A DNA stretch of 64,000 bases from Chloroflexota bacterium (GTDB lineage: Bacteria; Chloroflexota; Anaerolineae; Anaerolineales; Villigracilaceae), in NCBI GenBank assembly GCA_021795965.1, contig JAJYOU010000004.1, positions 56,337-120,336 on the forward strand. The letters are read 5' to 3'. The first letter of the stretch is position 1, and every line of letters starts with the position of its first letter. The position numbers and the translations under genes are program-made. The notes beneath the pieces are model-generated. The model had not been told where the DNA came from, did not search any database, and saw nothing but the letters and a program-made list of their open reading frames with translations. Below, piece after piece: positions 24,408 to 33,135 of the stretch.

Positions 24408-27133
24408 GATCTCCGCCTTTGGATGGCACTCAAAATTTGCTCTGGCGTGGCGGGGATGGATCGGATTCTTTCGTGAATGGAGCGCGAAATTGCATTAATG
24501 ATGGCTGGAGTAGTGGGGAGCATTGCGGCTTCTCCCAATCCTTTTGCTCCCATAGGTCCATACTTGCTGGGTACTTCCACCAGGATAGTTTTAATTTCAG
24601 GCGTGGAACCAATGGTTGGAAGATGATAATGACTGAATCCAGTCGTCAATCCCGGCAAATATTCTTCTTGCAAGGTTGCGCCTAAACCCATTAACACCGC
24701 TCCTTCGATTTGGCCGGAAGAATCAACAGGGTTGACAGCTTTTCCCACATCATGCGCGGCGACCACTCGTACAACCTGCACCATGCCAGTTTCCATGTCC
24801 ACGGTTAAATCCGCAAGATGGGCACCAGTAATAAAAATAGGCAGATATTCAGGTCTCTGATCACCGAGATTAGGGGAGACGTCAAATATCCCTGTCACTC
24901 TGCGGGACTTGCCCATCAGGTCAAATTCGTGGGCAATATCCATCGTTGAAACAAATCGGTTCGGTTGGGCTGTGACAATGACGCGATCTGATTTCAATTC
25001 GAGATCTTTACCAGGTACGTCAAGCATCTCCGCGGCAACAGAAAATATTGAATCCTTGAGAACCTGGACCGCTTTGGTGACAGCACCTCCAACGAAATAG
25101 ACCGCGCGGGATGCTCCTTGAATATTACTATCGGGTACCTGCCCGGTATCTGCATTCACCACATTCACCCAATTTCGGCTTACACCCAGAGCCTCGGCAG
25201 CAATTTGGTTCATTGCAGTTGTTGTGCCTTGCCCGTAATCAGGTGCGGAACAGTAAACGATGTAATGACCCTCGCTTGATAGAGCTGCTTGAGCTTCGAT
25301 CTTGAGTGTTCCGGCTTTTCCGAAACGGTACCACATTCCAGCCAGTCCAACCCCGCGTCGGACCTTATCAGGATCATGATCAGCATTAAATTTCTTCGCT
25401 TCCTCCGAAAAAAGCTTGTGATAAGGTCTGATTTGTTCCAGAACTTCTTTATAACCAAGAGTTTCAATCAATGGATACCCCAGGAAGGTATTTTCTCCAG
25501 GCCGAATACAGTTTTTTATCCGAAATTCAACCGGATCCAGATCCAATTTTTCGATTATTTCATCCAGAGCACATTCCAGAGCGAAATTTGATTGAGCTGT
25601 TCCGAAACCACGATATTGACCAGCTTTGGGTCCATTTGTGTAGATGCTCCGCGCCAGTAAATTAACAGCCTGCCAACGATAAGCTCCTCCTATGGCTGTA
25701 ACGGCGTAATTTGTAATATAGCGGCCAGAACTGTCATAACCGCCTGTATTGCAAAGGATGCTTGCGCTCAGCCCGGTTAATTTTCCATCTGCCCGGGAGC
25801 CAAGTTTTAGGTGAACTTTATAAGGATGCCTTTTGGGAGAGGCATCGAACGATTCGAGACGGGAGTAAACCAGGCGGATAGGTTTTCGAAGCAGGTACAC
25901 CCCTAGAGCGACAGCCATCATCGGCCAGGGATCCTGTTTCCCTCCAAAACTGCCGCCTATGGGAGGGGTAATGACACGCACGTTTTCAAGAGGAATTCCT
26001 AACATTTCCGAAACATAACGTTGTTGATTATGTGGCTGATGGGTTGCGCCTGAGACTGTGACCCTTCCCTTTTCATCGATAAATCCGAAAGCTGATTCTC
26101 GTTCGAGCGCAGAGTGTTCCAGAAAAGCTGTTTCATAAGTTGCATCAATAACGTTCTTCGAAGCTTTTAGGGAAGTCTCCAAATCACCTTGGGTGATTAC
26201 AAAGCTCGAAAGTTCATTATTATTTCCTGCAATCAGTGTGGCACCAGGTTTGAGAGCTTCCTCCGGGTCGAATGTAAACGGGAGAGGGTCAATTTTGATT
26301 TTAATTGCCTTACACCCAGCCTGTGCCTGGTCTTCAGTATCGGCGATTACAAGTGCAATCGGCGCACCTTTCATCCGCAAGGTGTCTGATTCAGGCGTAA
26401 GAACCGGTTCTTCCAAGCTGTATTCTGGAAAACCATTTATTCCAGGAATATCTTTCCAACTGATCACCCGCCGGATTCCCGGCATTGCAGATACGCTGGA
26501 TGTGTCAATGTTGTCCAGACGCGCGTGGTGGAGTGGGCTTCTCAGGACCTTCATATGAAGCATATCCGGGAGAACTATATCTTCTACATACGGTGTCTGA
26601 CCTGTTACTTTTCCTTCTGAATCCATACGAAGATAATCTTCACCAGCAGTCATTTCGTGTGGAGTTTTCTCCGGAGTCATGCCTGCAGCAAATTCCACTG
26701 CATCAATAATTCGGGTATAACCCGTACAGCGGCAAAGATTTCCATCCAGAGCCTCAATGATTTGCTGCCTATTGGGTTTTGGTTCCCGGATCAAAAGGGC
26801 TTTGGCAGCCATAAGCATGCCTGGAGTGCAATATCCACATTGCACCGCACCGGTTTGAATGAAAGCCTGCTGAAGAGGATCTAATTTCTCAAATTGTTTG
26901 AGTCCTTCAATTGTCAGGACATGCCGGTCAGCAACCGCTCCCAAAAGTGTCAGGCACGATTGAACGGGTTCATTATCAATTAAAACAGTACAAGCGCCGC
27001 ATTCCCCTTCGTGGTCGCAGCCCTGTTTGGTACCGGTAAGTCTTAATTCGGTCCGCAAAACATCCAGCAAAGGTGTGGATGGATCGCTTTGAACCTCAGT
27101 TGGAAGTCCGTTTAAATTAAATCTTGTTGACAT
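24404..27133 (-). CDS. Xanthine-dehydrogenase-family large subunit, fused 2x[2Fe-2S] and molybdopterin domains
   Basis: 909 aa. The N-terminus has the plant-type [2Fe-2S] site (CDHEGECGACTV plus a later Cys) and a second all-helical site (CGYCTPGM and CRCTGY); residues 1-160 thus equal a separate XdhC/CoxS subunit. The rest is the molybdopterin-cytosine-dinucleotide domain: GGSFGGKQ, the QYRGFG loop and KGLGEAAM, whose Glu is the catalytic base of the family. The fusion order resembles aldehyde oxidoreductases (Mop type), but here the FAD subunit is a separate gene. It hydroxylates an N-heterocycle or aldehyde; the substrate is unknown. Confidence 0.9.
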   Translation of the reverse strand: MSTRFNLNGLPTEVQSDPSTPLLDVLRTELRLTGTKQGCDHEGECGACTVLIDNEPVQSCLTLLGAVADRHVLTIEGLKQFEKLDPLQQAFIQTGAVQCGYCTPGMLMAAKALLIREPKPNRQQIIEALDGNLCRCTGYTRIIDAVEFAAGMTPEKTPHEMTAGEDYLRMDSEGKVTGQTPYVEDIVLPDMLHMKVLRSPLHHARLDNIDTSSVSAMPGIRRVISWKDIPGINGFPEYSLEEPVLTPESDTLRMKGAPIALVIADTEDQAQAGCKAIKIKIDPLPFTFDPEEALKPGATLIAGNNNELSSFVITQGDLETSLKASKNVIDATYETAFLEHSALERESAFGFIDEKGRVTVSGATHQPHNQQRYVSEMLGIPLENVRVITPPIGGSFGGKQDPWPMMAVALGVYLLRKPIRLVYSRLESFDASPKRHPYKVHLKLGSRADGKLTGLSASILCNTGGYDSSGRYITNYAVTAIGGAYRWQAVNLLARSIYTNGPKAGQYRGFGTAQSNFALECALDEIIEKLDLDPVEFRIKNCIRPGENTFLGYPLIETLGYKEVLEQIRPYHKLFSEEAKKFNADHDPDKVRRGVGLAGMWYRFGKAGTLKIEAQAALSSEGHYIVYCSAPDYGQGTTTAMNQIAAEALGVSRNWVNVVNADTGQVPDSNIQGASRAVYFVGGAVTKAVQVLKDSIFSVAAEMLDVPGKDLELKSDRVIVTAQPNRFVSTMDIAHEFDLMGKSRRVTGIFDVSPNLGDQRPEYLPIFITGAHLADLTVDMETGMVQVVRVVAAHDVGKAVNPVDSSGQIEGAVLMGLGATLQEEYLPGLTTGFSHYHLPTIGSTPEIKTILVEVPSKYGPMGAKGLGEAAMLPTTPAIINAISRSIHERIRSIPATPEQILSAIQRRRS

Positions 27134-27275
27134 GGGAGAACCAGAAAAGTTGAAAATTCATTTTGGTTTTAATTCTTGTTGAATAAGCTAAAAGAAAATT
27201 TGAATAAAAAATTGTCGGATTGAGATTGAATTAATAAAAAGTTATATTAAATCTGCCAAGGTGAGAACTGTTTGA

Positions 27276-29357
27276 TTAATGATTTAAGAGCTCAGATTCC
27301 CGACCGATTTGATCTTGAAAATGACAAGCTGCCCACTGAGTGGAATTTTGAAAAGACTCCAACTTCGGTGGTACCCGAGTGCAGAGTTCCTCTTTATAGC
27401 GGCAGCGAGGATGAAATGGGCATCCGCTGGGTGGGTTACGCGGGCTTGGAATCTCACCTTCGAGCATGATGCGTTTGCGTTTATCACGTAGTGAAGGATC
27501 AGGAATTGCTACTGCAGACATAAGCGCTTCAGTATAAGGGTGGCGTGGATGCGAAAAGAGTGTTTCAGTCTCACCAATTTCGACCAGTTTTCCCAAATAC
27601 ATGACCGCCACTCGATCTGCGATAAAGTTAATGATGTTCAGGTTATGTGTGATCAGTATGTATGTGAGGCCGAATTCATCCTGCAAATCCTTCATGAGGT
27701 TGAGAATTCCTGCCGCCACGGAAACATCCAATCCAGCAGTGGGTTCGTCAGCTATCATGAGTGAAGGTTTAAGGGCCAATGCGCGGGCAATACCAACTCT
27801 GCGTGCCTGCCCGCCTGAGAGCTGGTGAGGATATTTATCCGCTTGTTCCGAGGAGAGCCCGACCATTTCCAGCAGCTCATCCACTTTTTTGTCAGAATCA
27901 ACCCTGATTTTGTGGATTTTGAAAGGTTCCAGGAGTAATTGGGATACGGTTTTCCGCGGGCTAAGGCTGGAAATGGGGTCCTGAAATATCATTTGCATCC
28001 CAACCCGCAGATGACGAATATCTTTTTGTGACGTATGGGTGATTTCTTGCCCGTTTATCAGCACATCACCACTGGTGGGTTTTTCGAGACGTAAAATTGT
28101 GCGGCCGAGTGTGGTTTTCCCCGAACCACTTTCCCCCACCAATGCCAGGCTTTCACCATGAAAAACCTCAACGTCCACCCCATCAACAGCGCGGACAAGT
28201 CCCTGCTTTTCACCGATTAACTTTCCCAGGAAACCGATAGAGTCTTTAAAATGTACTTTTAAATCTTTGGTTTGTACCGTTTGTTCACTTTCTGAAACCA
28301 ATAACCTTTGAGGTGTTTTTTCTTTGGTGGGTTGGTAATTATTCGAACTATTAAGGTATGTCTCTGCTGCTTTTCCCTGCCAATTTTGCGCGTATGCATG
28401 GCAAAGTACAAAATGAGAGTTCACGTTTGTTTGAACAGGTTCTTGTTCAAAACAAATCGACTCAGCCAGGTCACAACGGGGAGCAAATTTACAGCCAACC
28501 GGTAAATCTTTCAGACTTGGCACCCTTCCCTTGATTGTTGTCAGCCGTACGGTCTTATTCTTGTTGGATGGGTGAGACAATAATAGAGCTCGAGTATATG
28601 GATGAAGCGGAGAATTGAAAACCTGGTGAATTTCTCCATTTTCGACCACGTTTCCAGCATAAAACACAACAACCTGGTCGCAAAGTTCAGCTACGATCCC
28701 CAGATCATGTGTGATATACAAAATGGAAGTTTGCAGATCATCCCGCAGTTTGCGGATAAGATCTGTAATTTGCGCTTCAAGTGTCACGTCCAGTGCAGAA
28801 GTAGGCTCATCTGCAATCAAGAGCGAGGGATTTGTCTGTAAGGCAGTCGCAATCATGATCCTCTGGCGCATTCCTCCGGAAAATTGATGAGGAAAATTGC
28901 GGATGTGGCTGGCAGCGTCCGGAATCCCAACCCGGTTTAGCATGGATATGGCTTGTTCCCTGGCTTCAGAGCGACTTTTAGATTGATTTCGGCTGCGATG
29001 GGCAAGAATAGCATCGACCATTTGTTCTTCAATATTGAAAACTGGATTGAGACTGGTCATCGGATCTTGAAAGATCATGGAAATGTCTTGCCCGCGACGA
29101 TGGCGCATCTCATCTTCAGAAAGACCAAGCAAATCTGTCCCTTTGAAAAGCAATTTTCCCTGGGTGATTTCCCCATTGGGAGGAAGGAGACGCATGATGG
29201 CAGAGGCAATTGTGCTTTTTCCGCAGCCAGATTCCCCCACCAGGCCAACAATTTGTCCCTTAATAATTTCAAAATTTGCCTTATGAACAGCGCTGAGGGT
29301 CGCCTGGCGAGTGTGATACTTGATTTCCAGGTTTTCGACTTTTAAAATCGATTCCAT
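27276..29357 (-). CDS. Oligopeptide/nickel-type ABC importer, two fused ATPase domains (DppD-DppF-like)
   Basis: 693 aa with two complete ATPase modules in one chain, where most Dpp/Opp systems have two genes. Module 1 has GESGCGKST, signature FSGGMRQR and LLIADEPTSALD; module 2 (from about residue 370) has GESGSGKTT, LSGGQARR and LMIADEPTAGLD. Each ends with the oligopeptide-transporter C-terminal Cys region (GCKFAPRCDLAESIC and CPFHPRCRYKEELC), the tail found in this importer subfamily. The start shares one base with the permease stop. It powers the importer for the cluster's substrate. Confidence 0.92.
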   Translation of the reverse strand: MESILKVENLEIKYHTRQATLSAVHKANFEIIKGQIVGLVGESGCGKSTIASAIMRLLPPNGEITQGKLLFKGTDLLGLSEDEMRHRRGQDISMIFQDPMTSLNPVFNIEEQMVDAILAHRSRNQSKSRSEAREQAISMLNRVGIPDAASHIRNFPHQFSGGMRQRIMIATALQTNPSLLIADEPTSALDVTLEAQITDLIRKLRDDLQTSILYITHDLGIVAELCDQVVVFYAGNVVENGEIHQVFNSPLHPYTRALLLSHPSNKNKTVRLTTIKGRVPSLKDLPVGCKFAPRCDLAESICFEQEPVQTNVNSHFVLCHAYAQNWQGKAAETYLNSSNNYQPTKEKTPQRLLVSESEQTVQTKDLKVHFKDSIGFLGKLIGEKQGLVRAVDGVDVEVFHGESLALVGESGSGKTTLGRTILRLEKPTSGDVLINGQEITHTSQKDIRHLRVGMQMIFQDPISSLSPRKTVSQLLLEPFKIHKIRVDSDKKVDELLEMVGLSSEQADKYPHQLSGGQARRVGIARALALKPSLMIADEPTAGLDVSVAAGILNLMKDLQDEFGLTYILITHNLNIINFIADRVAVMYLGKLVEIGETETLFSHPRHPYTEALMSAVAIPDPSLRDKRKRIMLEGEIPSPRNPPSGCPFHPRCRYKEELCTRVPPKLESFQNSTQWAACHFQDQIGRESELLNH

Positions 29358-30247
29358 TACAACCCTCTCGTTCCCGAAACTCTGGGATCCAGCACATCCC
29401 GCAATGCTTCACCAAAAAGTGTAAACCCGAGGGTCGTGAGTGCAAGCGTAACTCCTGACCAGATAATGGGCCACTGGGACTCAAATATATGCGCATAGCC
29501 GTCAGATAAAATGACCCCCCAGGATGGTGTTGGGGGTCGAACTCCCATGCCAAGGAAGGATAAGCCCGCTTCAAACGTGATCACCCAGGGTAAATCCATG
29601 GCTGCCAGGAGCAAAGCAGGGGCGATAACGTTGGGTAGAATATGGGAGAGTAATATGCTGCCATCGGTCGCTCCAATTGAACGTTCCGATTCAATATAAG
29701 TTTTTTCCCGGATGGACAGCGTTTGCGCGCGAATCACACGTGCATAATTTGGCATCCAGGTCAGGCCAATGACGATGATCACATTTACCAGGGAAGGACC
29801 CAGTAAAGCCAGTATGGCTAACGAGAGCATGATCGATGGGAAAGCTTGAAGAGAATCCATCAAGACGACGATTATATTATCAACTTTGTTACCCAGGTAA
29901 CCAGCGATCAGTCCGAGCAACGTGCCTATTGTCAATGCAATTGCCACAGACGGCAAGGCCGTTCCGAAAGCGATTCGCGACCCGTACACCAGCCTGGAAA
30001 AAATGTCTCTGCCGATATGATCTGTCCCAAGCCAATATTGAGCTGAGGGTCCTGCCAGGCGGTTGGGGATGTCCTGACGTGAATAATCATAGGGTGCAAT
30101 CAGAGGTGCAAAAATAACACAAATGATGAAGGCCAGGACAATAATAAAACCAATCGCACCCAGAGGTTGCCTGATGACGTCACCAAGGATCGGGACATGA
30201 TCGAGGATGCGGTTAAAAGGGTGAACGGGTTTCTCAATGTATTGCAT
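29357..30247 (-). CDS. ABC importer permease (DppC-like)
   Basis: 296 aa. N-terminal OppC-type segment, then about six helices, with the EAA loop region IESERSIGATDGSILLSHILP that contacts the ATPases. It begins 2 bases after the other permease gene ends and overlaps the ATPase gene by one base, so the three form one unit. Confidence 0.92.
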   Translation of the reverse strand: MQYIEKPVHPFNRILDHVPILGDVIRQPLGAIGFIIVLAFIICVIFAPLIAPYDYSRQDIPNRLAGPSAQYWLGTDHIGRDIFSRLVYGSRIAFGTALPSVAIALTIGTLLGLIAGYLGNKVDNIIVVLMDSLQAFPSIMLSLAILALLGPSLVNVIIVIGLTWMPNYARVIRAQTLSIREKTYIESERSIGATDGSILLSHILPNVIAPALLLAAMDLPWVITFEAGLSFLGMGVRPPTPSWGVILSDGYAHIFESQWPIIWSGVTLALTTLGFTLFGEALRDVLDPRVSGTRGL

Positions 30248-30249
30248 AA

Positions 30250-31203
30250 TTAGCTTTGGCCTTTATTTAACTGGATGCGCGGGTCCAGGAATGTATAGAT
30301 CAAATCGGCAATGAAATTTGTCAGAATAAACAGGAACGAGACAATCAAAACTCCTGAGCGAACCATGGGGTAATTTCGAATCTGGATGGCATTATAGATG
30401 AGCAGACCCATCCCCGGACGTGAAAAAATAATTTCAATAAAGACAGCTCCACCCATCAAACTGCCTAACCCAACTCCGAGCACTGCGATGGTGGGGATTA
30501 AAGCGTTTTTCAGTGCGTATTTGTAACGGATTAATCCTTCCGATAATCCTTCAGAGCGGGATGTTCGCACGTACGGTTCATTAAGCACTTCCAAAAGACT
30601 TGTGCGTACCAATCTGGCAAGGTACCCAATCCATGTAATCGCCAGGGCAATTGAAGGCAAAATTAAATGCCGGATGTAATCGATTGTGTCTCCGGCTTTT
30701 CCCAAACCCATTGCCGGAAGTGTGTGAAGTTGAACAGCGAAAATAAGGAGGAGGAATAATCCTGCCACATATGAAGGAATGGTTGTAAATGAAATTGAAA
30801 TAATTGCCATCAGATGATCCATCCATGAATCTGGATGGGTCGCTGAGAAAACACCCATCGGAATCCCGATCAAGACAGCCAAACTGAGGCTTGTAATTGC
30901 GAGGATCAGTGTGTGGGGGAGGACTGAAAAGACAAACCTGCTGATTGGCTGACCCGTGATGATATCTGTTCCCAAACTTCCGTGGAGAAGGTTTAGCACC
31001 ATATTTCCCACCTGGTAATAGAATGGTTTATCCAGATCCATTGCAGAACGAACTTTTTGGATTAATGCAGGCGTGGCTCGTGGCCCAAGAATGGCGCTCG
31101 CCGGGTCTCCCGGTACGATGTGAACCAAAAGGGATAAAAAGGTTATCACCAGCAAAAGAACCAAAATGGTCATGAAAAAGCGCTTAACTACATATACAAG
31201 CAC
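30250..31203 (-). CDS. ABC importer permease (DppB-like)
   Basis: 317 aa from GTG at 31203, preferred because GGAG lies 6 bases upstream; the longer frame from TTG at 31215 would swallow that ribosome site. DppB layout: first helix at the N-terminus, VRTSRSEGLSEGLIRYKYALKN-type EAA loop, and the C-terminal FLDPRIQL motif. It follows the binding-protein gene after a 270-base gap that holds a strong hairpin. Confidence 0.9.
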   Translation of the reverse strand: MLVYVVKRFFMTILVLLLVITFLSLLVHIVPGDPASAILGPRATPALIQKVRSAMDLDKPFYYQVGNMVLNLLHGSLGTDIITGQPISRFVFSVLPHTLILAITSLSLAVLIGIPMGVFSATHPDSWMDHLMAIISISFTTIPSYVAGLFLLLIFAVQLHTLPAMGLGKAGDTIDYIRHLILPSIALAITWIGYLARLVRTSLLEVLNEPYVRTSRSEGLSEGLIRYKYALKNALIPTIAVLGVGLGSLMGGAVFIEIIFSRPGMGLLIYNAIQIRNYPMVRSGVLIVSFLFILTNFIADLIYTFLDPRIQLNKGQS

Positions 31204-31361
31204 TGGGATCTCCAATCCTTTCGCATTTGACCATTATTGAAAGCAGTATGATGTGCTAAATTTTTTGGTCCCTGCTTTATTAAAACTTTAACATGTGAAA
31301 CGATGGATTAAATTCGGTTAGTTTTGAAAAGAAATATAACATAATATCGATTTGGATTGAG

Positions 31362-31391
31362 GAGAGTGAGCAGTTTTAACTGCTCACTCTC
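31362..31391. other. Perfect 14-bp stem in the gap between binding-protein and permease genes
   Basis: GAGAGTGAGCAGTT and AACTGCTCACTCTC are exact inverted repeats with a 2-base spacer. There is no T run on the minus strand, so it is probably not a simple terminator. Such hairpins after binding-protein genes commonly stabilise the upstream mRNA or attenuate transcription, raising the binding protein over the permeases; here that is inference. Confidence 0.6.
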
Positions 31392-31472
31392 GAAATCCTG
31401 ACGTTGAAAATTACATTTCAAATCTTAGGTTTGCAAACTTCTGCGAGTATTCCTTTATCTTAATCGATCCAA

Positions 31473-33026
31473 TTACTCTCCTTTAAATTCTCGCAGCATG
31501 GGCGAAAGACCTCCAGGGTAGATCACCGATTTGAAACCTTGTTTCGTAACATAAACCTGTGGAACGTTTGTAACCATGATTGAGTTGACGCTTTCGTCCC
31601 AGAGCTTTTGCATTTGGATGTAAATTTGTTCACGAACTCCTGAGTCAATCGTTTCAATGCCTTTCACATGCAGGGCATCAAAATCCTTGTTACACCAGCG
31701 CATCCAATTCCAAAGGTCGACCTGATCGCAGGTGAACCACATGGTTGACCAGGCCGGTTCCGGACCGACAGAGGAATAACCAACAGCGAATAGTTCTAGT
31801 TCCTTGTCTTTACCATCAGCACCATAAGCCCAGAATGAACTGGAATCCAGCGGATTGAGGGTAACTTTGATGCCGGTTTCAGCAAGGTTTTGTTGAACGA
31901 TTTGAGCCCACGTACTATATTCGTCAGTATTCTCATAAGTCATGGTCAATTCCAGGGAAGTGACACCTGCCTTGCTCAAATAATCCTTTGCTTTGGCAAC
32001 ATCGCGGTCATAAACCGGTGCATCTTTCCAATAACCGAGAGTGCCTTCAGGGATAAGGGCGTTTGCGCGCGGAGCTTTGTTGTTATAAGCAGCTTTAAGA
32101 ATACTTGGAACATCAATGCTGTAACGAATAGCCTGGCGAACGTTGACATCCTGTAATTTAGGACTTTCAACATTCATTCCGATCCAGCTGTATGCTGTCG
32201 ATGGGATCAGATCAACTTTAAATTTATTATCTGCCTGGAACTTATCGACAGAGGTCAATGAAATGCTGCTGAAATCTAATTCACCAGCCTGCAAGGCAAC
32301 TTCGGCGGCTTTATCGTCATCCATCGGAATAAGATCAATTTCGTCAAAACTGGGTTGAATTCCCCAATAGTCCGGGTTTCGTTTTAGCACGATTTGTTGT
32401 TTTGGAGTCCAGGAATCAAAAATGTAAGGCCCAGTGCCAACGATTTCGGTTTTGATTTTGTCTGGTCCAGCTTCCGTGTAAAATTTCTTGCTGACGATTA
32501 ACCCTGATGTCATTGGGAGTACCACAGTCCACAAGGTCGCTTGCGGTTTTTTGAAGATCAGCTTCCCGGTGTACTGGTCTACGATTTCGACATGATCAAG
32601 CGATGCCCAGTCATCTGCATATGCTGGTTTCGGATCTGTGACGAGGAAACGTTCGAAAGAGAATTTTACGTCATCAGTTGTCAATTCTCCGTACCCTTTT
32701 TGCCATTTGACCCCCTTGCGCAGGGTAAAGTCGATGGTCAAACCATCATCAGAAACCTTGTATGTTTCAGCCAATTGAGGCACAAGCTTACCCGTGATGT
32801 CATAACGGAAGAGTCCTTCCATGACGGCGCGGTCAACTGTGTCTTCTTCCTTTCCAGTCACATTAGCTGTATCAAGGTTACTGATATCCTTCGAAAGACG
32901 TGCCTTGAGGATTTTAGGTGGGGCAGGGGTCGCGGTAGGAGCAACACTGGCCAATCCACCGCATGCACTCATGATCATGCTTGCCACCAGGAACAAACTT
33001 ATTAATAACCAAAATTTCCTTTTCAT
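31473..33026 (-). CDS. ABC importer solute-binding lipoprotein (family 5, DppA/OppA-like)
   Basis: 517 aa. Signal peptide with lipobox MSAC (Cys22), then an Ala/Pro/Thr linker and the SBP family 5 fold, for example LVPQLAETYKVSDDGLTIDFTLRKGVKW. It captures the substrate outside the membrane for the DppBC-like permeases. Family 5 proteins bind peptides, opines, nickel complexes, sugars and other ligands, so the ligand cannot be named. Ribosome site GGAG lies 13 bases upstream of the ATG, with a purine-rich spacer. Confidence 0.9.
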   Translation of the reverse strand: MKRKFWLLISLFLVASMIMSACGGLASVAPTATPAPPKILKARLSKDISNLDTANVTGKEEDTVDRAVMEGLFRYDITGKLVPQLAETYKVSDDGLTIDFTLRKGVKWQKGYGELTTDDVKFSFERFLVTDPKPAYADDWASLDHVEIVDQYTGKLIFKKPQATLWTVVLPMTSGLIVSKKFYTEAGPDKIKTEIVGTGPYIFDSWTPKQQIVLKRNPDYWGIQPSFDEIDLIPMDDDKAAEVALQAGELDFSSISLTSVDKFQADNKFKVDLIPSTAYSWIGMNVESPKLQDVNVRQAIRYSIDVPSILKAAYNNKAPRANALIPEGTLGYWKDAPVYDRDVAKAKDYLSKAGVTSLELTMTYENTDEYSTWAQIVQQNLAETGIKVTLNPLDSSSFWAYGADGKDKELELFAVGYSSVGPEPAWSTMWFTCDQVDLWNWMRWCNKDFDALHVKGIETIDSGVREQIYIQMQKLWDESVNSIMVTNVPQVYVTKQGFKSVIYPGGLSPMLREFKGE

Positions 33027-33135
33027 TTCTCTCTATTCTCCTTTTCCAATCGTAAATGGCTTTTGAGGTTAAGTTCAATTCTTTGAAGGTGTGTACCTCC
33101 TTTATCGCAAAGGCATTAAATCAATAAGCATCAAA

